From: Imhoffiella purpurea
Lineage (GTDB): Bacteria; Pseudomonadota; Gammaproteobacteria; Chromatiales; Chromatiaceae
Length of the DNA stretch: 64,000 nt
Direction: 5' to 3'
Assembly (NCBI RefSeq): GCF_000585215.1
Contig: NZ_AONC01000009.1
Coordinates: forward strand, 1 to 64,000
The notes beneath the pieces are model-generated. The model was not told the DNA's origin. It worked only from the letters and a program-made list of their open reading frames with translations, and made no database searches. This document shows, in pieces, positions 1 through 9,928 of the stretch. The translations under genes and the position numbers were made by a program. Numbering within the stretch: the first letter of the stretch is position 1; each line of letters starts with the position of its first letter.

Positions 1-1
1 G

Positions 2-1810
2 GGGGGGGAGCCGATCGCCGCCACGGTGAACGGGGCGGAGATCACGGCGCGGGATCTCGACAGGCGGGTGCAGCAGACCCGATTCGAGCTTCGCCAGCGT
101 CTCGGTGCCGCCTACGATGCGGCCGGCTTCGACGACAAGACGCTGCGTGCCGAGGTGTTGGACGACATGATTCGGGAGGTGCTGCTGCTGGATACCACCC
201 GGCGACTGGGTCTGCGGGTCTCGGACCAGGAGGTTCAGATGCAGATCCTCTCCGAGCGAGCCTTCCTGCGCGATGGGCGATTCGATCAGGAAGCCTATGA
301 GCGGGCACTGCAGCTCCAGGGTCTCAGTCCGGCCATGTTCGAGCATCAGCTGCGTCAGCAGCTGGCGGGTATGCAGCTGGTGCGTTCGGTCGCCGCGAGT
401 GAATTCATGAGCCGGTCCGAGCTGGCCGACTACCAGCGGCTGGCGGATCAGAAGCGCGAGATCTCCTATGTCCGCTTCGCCGCGGCCGACTATGCGGATG
501 CCGTCGAACCCGACGATGCCGCGATCCAGGACTATTACGAGGCCCATGCCTCCGATTTCCAGACGCCCGAGCAGGTCAAGCTGGACTATATCCCGCTCGA
601 TTCGTCGACCCTCGCATCCAAGGTCTCGGTGACCGAGGAAGAGCTGCGCCAGCAGTACGAGTCGGAGAAGGGGCGGTTCGTCGTGCCCGAGCGCCGTCAG
701 GTGAGGCATATCCTCCTGACCCTGCCCAAGGATGCCGACGAGGAAGCGGCCACGTCCACGCTGGACGAGATCGAGAAGATCCGCGAGCGCATCCTCGCCG
801 GCGAATCCTTCGAGGAACTGGCCAAGACCTATTCCAAGGATCCGGGGAGTGCGGCCAAGGGCGGCGATCTGGGGATGGTCGAGAAGGGGGTCATGGATCC
901 GGCCTTCGAGCGTGCCGCCTTCGATCTGCCGGTCGGCGAGGTGAGCGATCCGGTGCGCTCCGCCTTCGGTTATCACCTGATCGAGGTGACCTCCATCGAG
1001 CCCGAAAAGGCCCGTCCGTTCGAGGAGGTGCGCGATACCCTGCGCACGGACGTTGCCAAGCAGAAGGCGGATTCGCTCTACTACGATCTGGGCGAGCGTC
1101 TGGCCAACATCGTCTATGAATCGCCGGACAGCCTGGAGCCGGCTGCCGAGGAACTGGGGCTGACCATCGAGCACAGCGATTGGGTCGGGCGCGATGGCGG
1201 CAGCGGTATCCTCGCCAGCCCCAAGGTCGTCGCGGCCGCCTTCAGCGACGAGGTGCTCAAGGACGGCATCAACAGCGACATGCTCGAGCCCGACCGCGAT
1301 CAGCTGCAGGCCATCGTCCTGCGCGTGGTGGATCATCGCGAACCCTCGACCAAGCCGCTCGAAGAGGTGCGCGAGGAGATCCTGGCCAAGCTCGAGGAGA
1401 ACGGTGCCCAAGCCGCCGCGAAGAAGGCCGCCGAGGAACTGGCCGACAAGCTGCGCGAGGGCGGCGATTGGGAGACCTTGGCCCAGAGTGCCGAGGCGCC
1501 CGTGCTCGTCGATCGCAACGACTCCAAGATGCCAGCGGGGCTTCTCGATACCGCATTCACGCTGCCCGCGCCGGCCGAGGGGACCTCCAGTATCGGAACG
1601 ACCGTCCTGGATGCCGGCGATGCGGCCGTCGTGCGTGTCACGGAGGTTCGGGACGGCGAGGTGAAGCCGGCCGAGGATGGCGAGTCCACTCCCGAGGCAG
1701 CGATGCTGTCACAGCTGCTGGGACGCCAGCTCTATTCGGCGATGATCGACGACATCGAGCGTCGCGCCGATATCGAGCGCAAGGAATCGGCGACCGAAGA
1801 GACGCCTTGA
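2..1810 (+). CDS. ppiD: PpiD/SurA-type periplasmic peptidyl-prolyl isomerase (5' end outside window)
   Basis: The reading frame is open from base 2, so the N-terminus (in this family a single membrane anchor) lies before the window. The visible 602 residues begin with a SurA_N-like helical chaperone region, then a parvulin (PpiC) domain around visible residues 230-330, with the RHILL strand, the GGDLG turn and the FGYHLIEV end typical of the fold. A second, poorly conserved region follows and the C-terminus is charged. Known family members help fold outer-membrane proteins as they leave the Sec translocon. The family assignment is firm; PpiD rather than another SurA_N protein is inferred from length and domain order. 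Confidence 0.88.
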   Translation, partial: GGEPIAATVNGAEITARDLDRRVQQTRFELRQRLGAAYDAAGFDDKTLRAEVLDDMIREVLLLDTTRRLGLRVSDQEVQMQILSERAFLRDGRFDQEAYERALQLQGLSPAMFEHQLRQQLAGMQLVRSVAASEFMSRSELADYQRLADQKREISYVRFAAADYADAVEPDDAAIQDYYEAHASDFQTPEQVKLDYIPLDSSTLASKVSVTEEELRQQYESEKGRFVVPERRQVRHILLTLPKDADEEAATSTLDEIEKIRERILAGESFEELAKTYSKDPGSAAKGGDLGMVEKGVMDPAFERAAFDLPVGEVSDPVRSAFGYHLIEVTSIEPEKARPFEEVRDTLRTDVAKQKADSLYYDLGERLANIVYESPDSLEPAAEELGLTIEHSDWVGRDGGSGILASPKVVAAAFSDEVLKDGINSDMLEPDRDQLQAIVLRVVDHREPSTKPLEEVREEILAKLEENGAQAAAKKAAEELADKLREGGDWETLAQSAEAPVLVDRNDSKMPAGLLDTAFTLPAPAEGTSSIGTTVLDAGDAAVVRVTEVRDGEVKPAEDGESTPEAAMLSQLLGRQLYSAMIDDIERRADIERKESATEETP

Positions 1811-1833
1811 TGCGACCCCTTTAGGGATCGCAG

Positions 1834-1944
1834 CCGCAAAGGCGCCAAGAACGCGAAGCATCTCGATGGACTCCACTGCCCGCAGTTGACTTCTGCGTGA
1901 CACGAGCCCTCGAGATTCTCTTTGTGTCCTTGGCGCCTTTGCGG
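1834..1944. repeat. Inverted repeat around a 79-base spacer between ppiD and fabI
   Basis: CCGCAAAGGCGCCAAG at 1834-1849 is repeated exactly, in reverse complement, at 1929-1944. The spacer holds no gene. The two flanking genes converge, so the structure could end both transcripts, but no T-run follows either arm. The motif resembles CGCAAAG-type intergenic repeats seen in many proteobacterial genomes. Confidence 0.6.
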
Positions 1945-1971
1945 TTCAACCGCTTTTGACTGGCCTATCGA

Positions 1972-2748
1972 TCAGCCAAGGCCGAGGATGTGGTAGCCGG
2001 TGTCGACGTAGACCACGTCGCCGGTGATGCCGGAGGCCATGTCCGAGCAGAGGAAGGCGGCGGCGTTGCCGACCTCCTCGATCGTCACGTTGCGGCGCAT
2101 GGGCGTGCGTTCCTCCACCTTCTTCAGCATGTCGCGGAAATCCGAGATGCCGGCCGCGGCGAGCGTCCGGATGGGGCCGGCCGAGATGGCGTTCACGCGC
2201 GTCCCCTGCGGGCCGAGCGAGGCCGCGAGATAGCGCATGTTGGCCTCCAGGCTGGCCTTGGCGATACCCATGACGTTGTAGTTCGGCACGGCGCGCACGG
2301 CGCCGAGATAGGTCATGGTCAGGAGCGCGCCGTTGCGTCCCTCCATCATGGAGCGCCCGGCCTTGGCCAGGGCCGCGAAGCTGTAGGAGCTGATCTCGTG
2401 GGCCGTGGCGAAGCCCTCGCGGGTGACCGCGTCCACATAGTCGCCCTCGAGCTGCTCGCGCGGCGCGAAGGCGATCGAGTGCACGATGGCGTCGAGTCCG
2501 TCCCAGCGCTCGGCCAGCGCGGTGAAGAGCGCCTCGATCTCGCTGTCGCTGCCGACGTCAAGGGGCAGGGCGATGTCGGATCCGCACTTGGCCGCCATGT
2601 CCTCGACGCGCGACTTGAGCTTGTCGTTCTGGTAGGTCAAGGCGATTTCGGCGCCCTGCTTGTGCATGGCCTCGGCGCAGCCCCAGGCGATCGAGCGGTT
2701 GCTCGCGACGCCGGTGACGAGGATCTTTTTGCCGTCTAGAAAACCCAT
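1972..2748 (-). CDS. fabI: Enoyl-[acyl-carrier-protein] reductase (NADH), FabI
   Basis: This 258-residue short-chain dehydrogenase catalyses the last step of each fatty acid elongation cycle, reducing enoyl-ACP with NADH in the cytoplasm. The FabI signature is present: the N-terminal cofactor loop [20 protein letters not shown] in the middle, and the Y-x6-K catalytic pair in YNVMGIAK. The C-terminus GYHILGLG is also typical. Length matches E. coli FabI (262). The frame stays open 113 codons upstream, but the start is placed at the ATG of MGFLDGKK because all homology begins there. It faces ppiD and is divergent from the peptide transporter operon. Confidence 0.96.
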   Translation of the reverse strand: MGFLDGKKILVTGVASNRSIAWGCAEAMHKQGAEIALTYQNDKLKSRVEDMAAKCGSDIALPLDVGSDSEIEALFTALAERWDGLDAIVHSIAFAPREQLEGDYVDAVTREGFATAHEISSYSFAALAKAGRSMMEGRNGALLTMTYLGAVRAVPNYNVMGIAKASLEANMRYLAASLGPQGTRVNAISAGPIRTLAAAGISDFRDMLKKVEERTPMRRNVTIEEVGNAAAFLCSDMASGITGDVVYVDTGYHILGLG

Positions 2749-3064
2749 GGTGTTTCGTCTCTTTCCGTTCTGTTGTCGGCGCATCGCGGCGCCGGTCGTG
2801 TTCTGGGCTGGAACCGCCGCAGAATGTCGGGGCTCGATGCCATCGCCGTGTCGAACGGCGAATCGAAACCTCGAGCTCCATGGTATGCAAGGGTCGCGGA
2901 CGGGTGGTCGGACGCGACTTGGATGCGGAATGTCGGATGCCGGGGGTTGTCCCCGATGCGACCGGCGCGGGCCTCGGGATAGAATCCCGATGAGCCCGCC
3001 AGGTCGGGCGGTTACAGTAACCAATCTTGCTGTTTGGTTAAAGGGTGGATAGGGGCCAGGGTCT
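2749..3064. promoter_or_regulatory. Divergent intergenic region between fabI and the peptide transporter, with two alternative stem-loops
   Basis: This 316-base gap must carry promoters for both genes; no clear -35/-10 pair was identified. Just upstream of the transporter, GGTTACAGTAACC (3010-3022) is a near-perfect palindrome, and TAACCAA (3018-3024) pairs with TTGGTTA (3034-3040). The two hairpins share bases 3018-3022, so only one can form at a time. This could be an operator or a leader structure; neither is proven. Confidence 0.4.
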
Positions 3065-5224
3065 TTGAGTCGTTCGTTCCAGACCATATTGCTGACGATC
3101 GCGCTGTTCGCGCTGAGCGGGTGCGGCGACTCGCCCTGGAACGATCCCTATCCATCCTCCGATGCGCAATCCAATACCTATTACAGCTCGTTCGCCGAGC
3201 GTCCCAAGCATCTGGACCCGGTGCGCTCCTACAGCTCGGACGAGACCGCATTCCTGGCCCAGATCTACGAGCCGCCACTGCAATACCATTTCCTGCTCAG
3301 GCCCTATCGGCTGATCCCGCTCTCGGCCGCCGAGGTCCCTGTGCCCAGCTATTTCGACGCCGAGGGCAATCCCTTGCCCCAGGATGCGCCCGTCGCCGAG
3401 ATCGCCCGCAGCGACTATCTCGTCCGCATCAAGCCCGGAATCCGCTATCAGCCGCATCCGGCCTTCGCCCGCGGCCCCGAGGGCGGCTATCTCTATCAGG
3501 ATCTGACCCGGGACGATCTCGATGGCATCAACCGTCTCGCGGATTTTCGCGAGACGGGCACGCGCGAGCTGACGGCCGACGACTTTCTCTATCAGATCAA
3601 ACGGCTGGCCGCGCCCTGGCTGCATTCGCCGATCGCCGGGCTCATGGGAGAGTACATCCGGGGATTCGGGGCGCTCGCCGATGAATTGGGCGCGGCGGAA
3701 GGGCAGGGTGCCCTAGGGCGTGTCGAGACCCTGCGCCGGGCGCGGCTCTCGGGGGTCGAGGTGATCGACGCCCACAGTCTGCGGATCAGTCTGGAGGGCA
3801 AATATCCTCAGTTCATCTACTGGCTGGCGATGCCCTTCTTCTCGCCCATGCCCTGGGAGGTGGACCGCTTCTACGCCCAGCCCGGCATGTCCGAACGCAA
3901 TATCCAGCTCGACTGGTATCCGGTGGGGACCGGTCCCTACATGCTGAGCGAGAACAATCCCAACCTGCGCATGGTGCTGGAGCGCAACCCGAATTTCCAC
4001 GGCGAGCGCTACCCGAGCGTGGGCATGCCCGGCGATGCCGACACGGGCATCCTCGCCGACGCCGGCAAGCCGATCCCCTTCATCGATCGCGCCGTCTACA
4101 GCCTGGAGAAGGAGAGCATCCCGCGCTGGAACAAGTTCCTCCAAGGCTACTACGACAGTTCGGGAATCAGCTCGGACGCCTTCGATCAGGCGGTGCGCGT
4201 CGACGCGCAGGGCGAGCCGATCCTGACCGATCAGATGCGCGCACGCGGGATCTCGCTCCTGACCTCGGTCGAGACCAGCATCTACTACATGGGATTCAAT
4301 ATGCTCGACCCGGTCGTCGGCGGCGACTCCGAGCGCGCGCGTCTGCTGCGCCGGGCGATCTCGATCGCGGTCGATTTCGAGGAGTTCATCTCGATCTTCG
4401 CCAACGGCCGCGCCCTGGCGGCCCAGGGGCCGCTTCCGCCCGGGATCTTCGGACATCGCGAGGGCGAGGCGGGGATCAATCCCTATGTCTATCGCTGGGG
4501 TGAGGGACGGCCGATGCGTCGCGGCCTGGACGAGGCGGTGCGGCTGATGGAGCGGGCCGGTTATCCGGCTGGCGTGGATCCGGAAACCGGGCGTGCGCTC
4601 GCCATCAACTACGAGGCGGTCGCCACCGGCCCAGACGATCGTGCTCTGATGAATTGGATGCGCAAGCAGTTCGCTAAGTTGGGCATCGAGCTGGTGATCC
4701 GCTCGACCGACTACAACCGCTTCAGGGAGAAGATGCGCAACGGCACGGGGCAGGTCTATATGTGGGGCTGGAACGCCGATTATCCGGATCCGGAGAACTT
4801 CCTCTTCCTGTTCTACGGACCCAACGGCAAGGCCAGGAGTCAGGGCGAGAACACCTCCAACTATGCCAACCCCGAGTTCGACCGTCTCTTCGACGCCATG
4901 AAGTACATGGACGACGGTCCCGAGCGCCAGGCGCTGCTGGATCGGATGCTCGAGATCGTTCGGGCCGACGCCCCCTGGGTCTGGGGTTTCTTCCCCAAGG
5001 CATTCAGTCTGCACCATCGCTGGCTCATGAACGCGCATCCGAATCAGATGGCGAACAACACGCTCAAGTACCGGCGTCTCGATCCGGAGCTGCGCGCGCG
5101 GATGCGGCATGCGTGGAATGCCCCAGTCACCTGGCCGCTGTGGCTGCTCGCGGCGACGGTGGCCCTCCTGGTGCTGCCCGCCTGGTGGATGGTGCGGCGT
5201 CGCGAGCGGAGCACCGCGCTGTGA
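3065..5224 (+). CDS. Peptide ABC transporter substrate-binding lipoprotein with C-terminal membrane helix
   Basis: A 719-residue family 5 solute-binding protein, related to YejA/DppA/OppA. It starts at a TTG codon and has a lipoprotein signal: a hydrophobic stretch then LSGC, with the lipidated Cys at residue 20. The SBP_bac_5 fold fills residues 35-670. Unusually, the last 30 residues hold a clear membrane helix (about 691-709) followed by an Arg-rich tail, so the protein may be anchored at both ends. It is the first gene of a four-gene operon and overlaps the next gene by four bases (GTGA). Peptide import is inferred from family and context; the ligand is unknown. Confidence 0.87.
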   Translation: MSRSFQTILLTIALFALSGCGDSPWNDPYPSSDAQSNTYYSSFAERPKHLDPVRSYSSDETAFLAQIYEPPLQYHFLLRPYRLIPLSAAEVPVPSYFDAEGNPLPQDAPVAEIARSDYLVRIKPGIRYQPHPAFARGPEGGYLYQDLTRDDLDGINRLADFRETGTRELTADDFLYQIKRLAAPWLHSPIAGLMGEYIRGFGALADELGAAEGQGALGRVETLRRARLSGVEVIDAHSLRISLEGKYPQFIYWLAMPFFSPMPWEVDRFYAQPGMSERNIQLDWYPVGTGPYMLSENNPNLRMVLERNPNFHGERYPSVGMPGDADTGILADAGKPIPFIDRAVYSLEKESIPRWNKFLQGYYDSSGISSDAFDQAVRVDAQGEPILTDQMRARGISLLTSVETSIYYMGFNMLDPVVGGDSERARLLRRAISIAVDFEEFISIFANGRALAAQGPLPPGIFGHREGEAGINPYVYRWGEGRPMRRGLDEAVRLMERAGYPAGVDPETGRALAINYEAVATGPDDRALMNWMRKQFAKLGIELVIRSTDYNRFREKMRNGTGQVYMWGWNADYPDPENFLFLFYGPNGKARSQGENTSNYANPEFDRLFDAMKYMDDGPERQALLDRMLEIVRADAPWVWGFFPKAFSLHHRWLMNAHPNQMANNTLKYRRLDPELRARMRHAWNAPVTWPLWLLAATVALLVLPAWWMVRRRERSTAL

Positions 5225-6198
5225 TCGCCTATATCCTGCGCCGGCTGCTGTACGCGGTCCCCATTCTGATCGGGGTCAACCTCATCACCTTCACGCTCTT
5301 CTTCGTGGTGAACTCGCCGGACGACATGGCACGCATGCAGCTCGGGGAAAAACGGGTGTCCGAGGAGGCGGTCCAGTTCTGGAAGCAGGAGCACGGCTAC
5401 GACAAGCCGCTGCTCTACAACAGCGCGGCGGATGGTCTGGGCCGCGTCACCGACACCATCTTCTTCGAGAAATCGGCCAGGCTCTTCGTCTTCCAGTTCG
5501 GTTCCTCGGACGAGGGCCGCGACATCGGCTACGACATCTCGCAGCGGATGTGGCCGAGTCTGGCCATCGCGGTGCCGGTCCTGCTGGTCGGACTGGCCTT
5601 CAACGTCAGCTACGCCCTTTTCATCGTCTTCTTTCGTGCCACCTACGTCGACCTGGCCAGCGTGGTGCTGCTGGTGGCCATGCTCTCGATCTCGAGCCTC
5701 TTCTACATCATCGGCGGCCAGTTCATCCTCGGAAAGCTCTTCCATCTGGTGCCCATCTCGGGCTACGACACTGGGCCGAACGCCTGGAAGTTCCTGATCC
5801 TGGCGGTCATCGTCGGTGTCGTCGGGGGAATCGGCTCGGGCACTCGCTGGTATCGCACCCTCTTCCTGGAGGAGGTCGCCAAGGACTATGTGCGCACCGC
5901 CCGGGCCAAGGGGCTCGGCGAGCGCCGGGTGCTCTTCGGTCACGTGCTGCGCAATGCGCTCATCCCCATCCTCACGGGCGTGGTGGTGGTACTGCCGCTG
6001 CTCTTCATGGGCAGCCTCATCAGCGAATCCTTCTTCGGCATCCCCGGGCTCGGGAGCTATACCATCGACGCCATCAGCAACCAGGACTTCGCCATCGTGC
6101 GCTCCATGGTCTTCCTGGGCGCCGTGCTCTACATCCTGGGCCTGATCCTGACCGACATCTCCTACACCCTGGTCGATCCGAGGGTGCGGCTGCAATGA
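5221..6198 (+). CDS. Peptide ABC transporter permease, DppB/YejB type
   Basis: A 325-residue integral membrane protein of the binding-protein-dependent transport family. It opens with [19 protein letters not shown], the characteristic first helix of DppB-type permeases. The cytoplasmic EAA loop appears as DYVRTARAKGLGERRVLFGH, the site that contacts the ATPase. The start is the GTG at 5221, which overlaps the stop of the binding protein, so translation is probably coupled. The long frame upstream of that GTG is a shadow of the preceding gene. It pairs with the next permease to form the inner-membrane channel. Confidence 0.92.
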   Translation: MIAYILRRLLYAVPILIGVNLITFTLFFVVNSPDDMARMQLGEKRVSEEAVQFWKQEHGYDKPLLYNSAADGLGRVTDTIFFEKSARLFVFQFGSSDEGRDIGYDISQRMWPSLAIAVPVLLVGLAFNVSYALFIVFFRATYVDLASVVLLVAMLSISSLFYIIGGQFILGKLFHLVPISGYDTGPNAWKFLILAVIVGVVGGIGSGTRWYRTLFLEEVAKDYVRTARAKGLGERRVLFGHVLRNALIPILTGVVVVLPLLFMGSLISESFFGIPGLGSYTIDAISNQDFAIVRSMVFLGAVLYILGLILTDISYTLVDPRVRLQ

Positions 6199-6217
6199 GC
6201 CGGGGAGGGGGGCGCCC

Positions 6218-7633
6218 ATGATGCCGGTCCTGCTCTGGACGGACGCACTGGTCTATCTGCTGCTCGTCGTCGCCATCCTCTTCGGAATCCATGCGGCGCG
6301 ACACGAGCATCTGCGGACACCCTGGCGTCGCGTCATCCGTTCGCGGATCGGGGTCGCGACCCTGGTGGTTCTGGCTGGCTACGCCTCGGTCGGGCTGCTG
6401 GATACGGTCCATTTCCGTCTCCAGGTCGAGCATCCGGGCGCCGACTCCAGCTATGGCCCGGAGGTGTTGAGCCTGCTCGACCTGGCTCTGAGCGGTCTGC
6501 GCGAGCGCCAGGAGGTGACCTACTCGGCCCCCTTCGCCACCCATCTCTATGTCAAGGAGGCGATCGAGCAGCCGGATGGGGGCGTGGTCCGCGCCTATCC
6601 GAGGCTGCAGCATGGGGGCGCGCATCTCGCGGACCCGGAGGCGGACCGGGCCGGAGATATCCTCGCCCGTGCGCTGCTGGGGTCGATCAAGGGGTTGCTG
6701 GTCTGGGCCGGCGTCTCGGCCCTGGCGCTCTGGCTGAGCGGCCGGCGGCGCGGCGAGTCGCGGCGCGAGACCCGGCGTGAGACCTGGAACCGCTGGCGCG
6801 CGCCCGGCCTAGGGATCCCCTGGATCACCGGGTTGTCCGTGCTCGGCGGATTGCTGGTGGTGAGCTTCGCCGCCGCCGAACTGGCCGCCGCATACCATAT
6901 CCTGGGCACCGACAAGGTCGGCGAGGACGTCTTCTATCAGACCCTCAAGAGCGTGCGTACCGGCCTGCTGATCGGAACCCTCACCACATTGGTGATGCTG
7001 CCCGCGGCCATCCTGCTGGGGATCTCGGCCGGCTATTTCCGCGGCTGGGTGGACGATCTCATCCAGTATCTCTACACCACGCTCAACTCGATCCCGGGCG
7101 TGCTGCTGATCGCCGCCGCCATCCTCATGCTCCAGGTCTACATGAGCAACCATGCCGAATCCTTCTCCAGCCTGGTGGAGCGGGCCGATCTGCGTCTGCT
7201 CTTCCTCTGTCTGATCCTCGGCGTCACCAGCTGGACCGGGCTCTGCCGGCTGCTGCGCGGCGAGTCGCTCAAGCTGCGCGAGGCGGACTATGTGCAGGCG
7301 GCGCAGGCGCTCGGCGTCGGGCATTTCACCCTCATCGTGCGCCACATCCTGCCCAACCTGATGCACATCGTCATCATCACCCTGGTGCTGGATTTCAGCG
7401 GGCTGGTCCTGGCCGAGGCGGTGCTCTCCTATGTCAACATCGGGGTCGACCCGACCATGAACAGCTGGGGCAACATGATCAACGGCGCCCGTCTCGAGCT
7501 GGCGCGCGACCCCATCGTCTGGTGGTCGCTGGCGGCGGCCTTCCTCTTCATGTTCGTCCTGGTGCTGGCCGCCAATCTGTTCGCCGACGTGGTGCGGGAT
7601 GCCTTCGATCCTCGCATCCGCACCGGACGCTGA
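6218..7633 (+). CDS. Peptide ABC transporter permease, DppC/YejE type
   Basis: A 471-residue permease, longer than most DppC proteins because of an N-terminal extension with extra hydrophobic segments and a periplasmic loop before the core. The core shows the expected helices and an EAA loop (EADYVQAAQALGVGHFTLIV). A strong purine-rich ribosome site, GGGGAGGGGGGC, lies just before the ATG at 6218. It follows the first permease by 19 bases and precedes the ATPase by 42, all in one operon. Confidence 0.9.
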   Translation: MMPVLLWTDALVYLLLVVAILFGIHAARHEHLRTPWRRVIRSRIGVATLVVLAGYASVGLLDTVHFRLQVEHPGADSSYGPEVLSLLDLALSGLRERQEVTYSAPFATHLYVKEAIEQPDGGVVRAYPRLQHGGAHLADPEADRAGDILARALLGSIKGLLVWAGVSALALWLSGRRRGESRRETRRETWNRWRAPGLGIPWITGLSVLGGLLVVSFAAAELAAAYHILGTDKVGEDVFYQTLKSVRTGLLIGTLTTLVMLPAAILLGISAGYFRGWVDDLIQYLYTTLNSIPGVLLIAAAILMLQVYMSNHAESFSSLVERADLRLLFLCLILGVTSWTGLCRLLRGESLKLREADYVQAAQALGVGHFTLIVRHILPNLMHIVIITLVLDFSGLVLAEAVLSYVNIGVDPTMNSWGNMINGARLELARDPIVWWSLAAAFLFMFVLVLAANLFADVVRDAFDPRIRTGR

Positions 7634-7675
7634 TCGGGTGGGCCGCCGTTTGTTCCGTCTTCCTGGAGTCCAACC

Positions 7676-9700
7676 ATGACCGAGCCCCTCCTTCAGGTCG
7701 AAGGCTTGATCACCGAGCTCGGCGAGACCGCGCGTCCACTGAGGGTGGTCGATGGTCTGGATCTGACGATTCGTTCGGGCGAGACCTTCGCCCTGCTCGG
7801 CGAGTCCGGTTGCGGCAAGTCCATGGCGGCCCTGTCGCTGATGCGCCTCCTGCCGCCGGGCGGGCGGATCCTCTCCGGCCGGGTCCGGCTCGGCGGGACG
7901 GATCTGCTGCATCTGACCGAGGCCGAGATGCGCTCGGTCCGGGGCGGTCGCATGGCGATGATCTTCCAGGAGCCGCAGACCTCGCTCAACCCGGTCCTGA
8001 GCGTCGGCGTCCAGATCGCCGAGGCGCTGCATGTGCATGGGGAGGGCTCGGACGGCCGAAATCGGCGGCGTGTCGTCGAGCTGCTGCGCGCGGTCGGCAT
8101 TCCCGATCCCGAGCAGCGCGCCGACGAATATCCGCACCAGCTCTCCGGCGGCATGAAGCAGCGGGTCATGATCGCCATGGCCCTGGCGGGCGACCCCGGG
8201 CTTCTGATCGCCGACGAGCCGACGACGGCCCTCGACGTCACCATCCAGGCCCAGGTCCTGAGTCTGCTCGGGGATCTCCGGCGCGAGACCGGGATGGCCG
8301 TGCTGCTCATCACCCACGATCTCGGCGTGGTCGCCGAGACCGCCGACCGGCTCGCGGTCATGTACGCGGGCCAGATCGTCGAGACGGCGACCGTCTCCGA
8401 GTTCTTCGCCGGTCCCGCCCATCCCTACGGGCGCATGCTGATGGAGAGCCTGCCATCGGCCGAGAAGCGCCGGGGACGGCTGGCCACGATCCCGGGGCGC
8501 GTCCCGCCGCTCGACCGGGTCTTCTCGGGCTGTCGCTTCGCCGACCGCTGCGCGTCCGTCATGCCCCTCTGTCGCGAACGCATTCCCGAATGGATCGGCT
8601 TGGGTGCGGGGCGCGGCGTGCGCTGCCATCTCTGGAGCGAGGGCGAGGCATCGCATCCTGGGCCGGCGCGGAACGCGGCCGAGCCCGAATCCGGGGCTTC
8701 GGAGCGGCCGTCCGGATCGGTGGGCGAGATCGGATCGCCACTGCTGAAGGCGGTCGATCTCAAGGTGCATTTCCCCATCCAGCGCGGTCTCTTCCGGCGT
8801 GTCGTGGGGCATGTGCGTGCCGTCGACGGGGTGTCTCTGGATCTAAGTCTCGGCCGCACCCTGGCCCTGGTCGGGGAATCCGGCTGCGGCAAGACCACCG
8901 TGGGCAAGGCGATTCTGCAGCTCATCGCGCCGACCTCGGGGCAGGTTCTCTATCTGGGGCGGAATCTGGCCGGGCTCGGTCACCGTGCGATGCGGCCCTA
9001 CCGCAAGGATCTGCAGATCGTCTTCCAGGATCCCTATGCCTCCATGAATCCCCGCATGTTGGTCGGCGATGTGGTCGGGGAGGGGCTCCAGGCGCTGGGG
9101 ATCGAGTGGACCCGAGCCGTCAGGGAACGCAGGGTGGCCGACCTGCTCGAGCTGGTCGGGATGGATCCGGAGTCGGCCAGACGCTATCCGCACGAGTTCT
9201 CCGGTGGTCAGCGACAGCGGATCTGTATCGCCCGAGCCTTGGCGGTCGAGCCACGGATCATCGTCTGCGACGAGCCCACCAGCGCGCTCGACGTCTCGGT
9301 CCAGGCCCAGATCCTCAATCTGCTCAAGGATCTGCAGAGCCGGCTCGGGCTTGCCTATCTCTTCATCACCCACAATATCTCGGTCGTGTCCTATCTGGCA
9401 CACGAGGTGGCCGTCATGTATCTGGGCCGCGTGGTCGAGCGTGGAGGGGTCGAGGAGATCCTGACCGATCCGAGACATCCCTACACCCGGGCGTTGCTGT
9501 CGGCCGTTCCGGTGGTCGATCCCGAGAAGCGCCGGGTCGTGATTCGGCTCGAAGGCGATATGCCATCCCCTAGCAATCCGCCCCGAGGCTGTCATTTTCA
9601 TCCGCGCTGTCCCGAGGCGACTTCCCGGTGTTCCGAGGGCTATCCTCCCGAGGTCAGGCTCGGCGCCTCTCGATATGTGAGCTGCCTCCATCTCGATTGA
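7676..9700 (+). CDS. Peptide ABC transporter dual ATP-binding protein, YejF/GsiA type
   Basis: A 674-residue protein with two complete ABC ATPase modules in tandem. Each has a Walker A GESGCGK; the signatures are LSGGMKQR in the first half and FSGGQRQR in the second, each followed by a Walker B with DEPT and a switch His in ITHD/ITHN. Both modules end with the Cys-rich oligopeptide-transporter C-terminal region (CRFADRC and CHFHPRC), which in relatives can bind an Fe-S cluster. One gene thus replaces DppD plus DppF, as in yejABEF. It powers the two permeases from the cytoplasmic side. Confidence 0.94.
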   Translation: MTEPLLQVEGLITELGETARPLRVVDGLDLTIRSGETFALLGESGCGKSMAALSLMRLLPPGGRILSGRVRLGGTDLLHLTEAEMRSVRGGRMAMIFQEPQTSLNPVLSVGVQIAEALHVHGEGSDGRNRRRVVELLRAVGIPDPEQRADEYPHQLSGGMKQRVMIAMALAGDPGLLIADEPTTALDVTIQAQVLSLLGDLRRETGMAVLLITHDLGVVAETADRLAVMYAGQIVETATVSEFFAGPAHPYGRMLMESLPSAEKRRGRLATIPGRVPPLDRVFSGCRFADRCASVMPLCRERIPEWIGLGAGRGVRCHLWSEGEASHPGPARNAAEPESGASERPSGSVGEIGSPLLKAVDLKVHFPIQRGLFRRVVGHVRAVDGVSLDLSLGRTLALVGESGCGKTTVGKAILQLIAPTSGQVLYLGRNLAGLGHRAMRPYRKDLQIVFQDPYASMNPRMLVGDVVGEGLQALGIEWTRAVRERRVADLLELVGMDPESARRYPHEFSGGQRQRICIARALAVEPRIIVCDEPTSALDVSVQAQILNLLKDLQSRLGLAYLFITHNISVVSYLAHEVAVMYLGRVVERGGVEEILTDPRHPYTRALLSAVPVVDPEKRRVVIRLEGDMPSPSNPPRGCHFHPRCPEATSRCSEGYPPEVRLGASRYVSCLHLD

Positions 9701-9928
9701 CGCCTGGTGTGCTGTGGTTTGCCGTCACTCCTTGAAAATCGCTTTCGCGCCATTGCCTCAAGCCTGGTCGCCGTCGGCAGGTGCCTGCAGGCGTGTCCAC
9801 GAAAGGATAATCTGGATGTTGAGAATTCTGCTCGGAGATTGACGGATCTCAAGGCGTTTCCTAGGGAACGTATTTTTCAGGTACTTGCGCTTTTCAGGGC
9901 CTCGACGTAAGGTTCGGATACCAAATGG

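Noticed and set aside
9707-9910. 67-codon plus-strand frame between the ABC ATPase and EAL genes
   Set aside because: No ribosome site, no family likeness, and composition of non-coding DNA.
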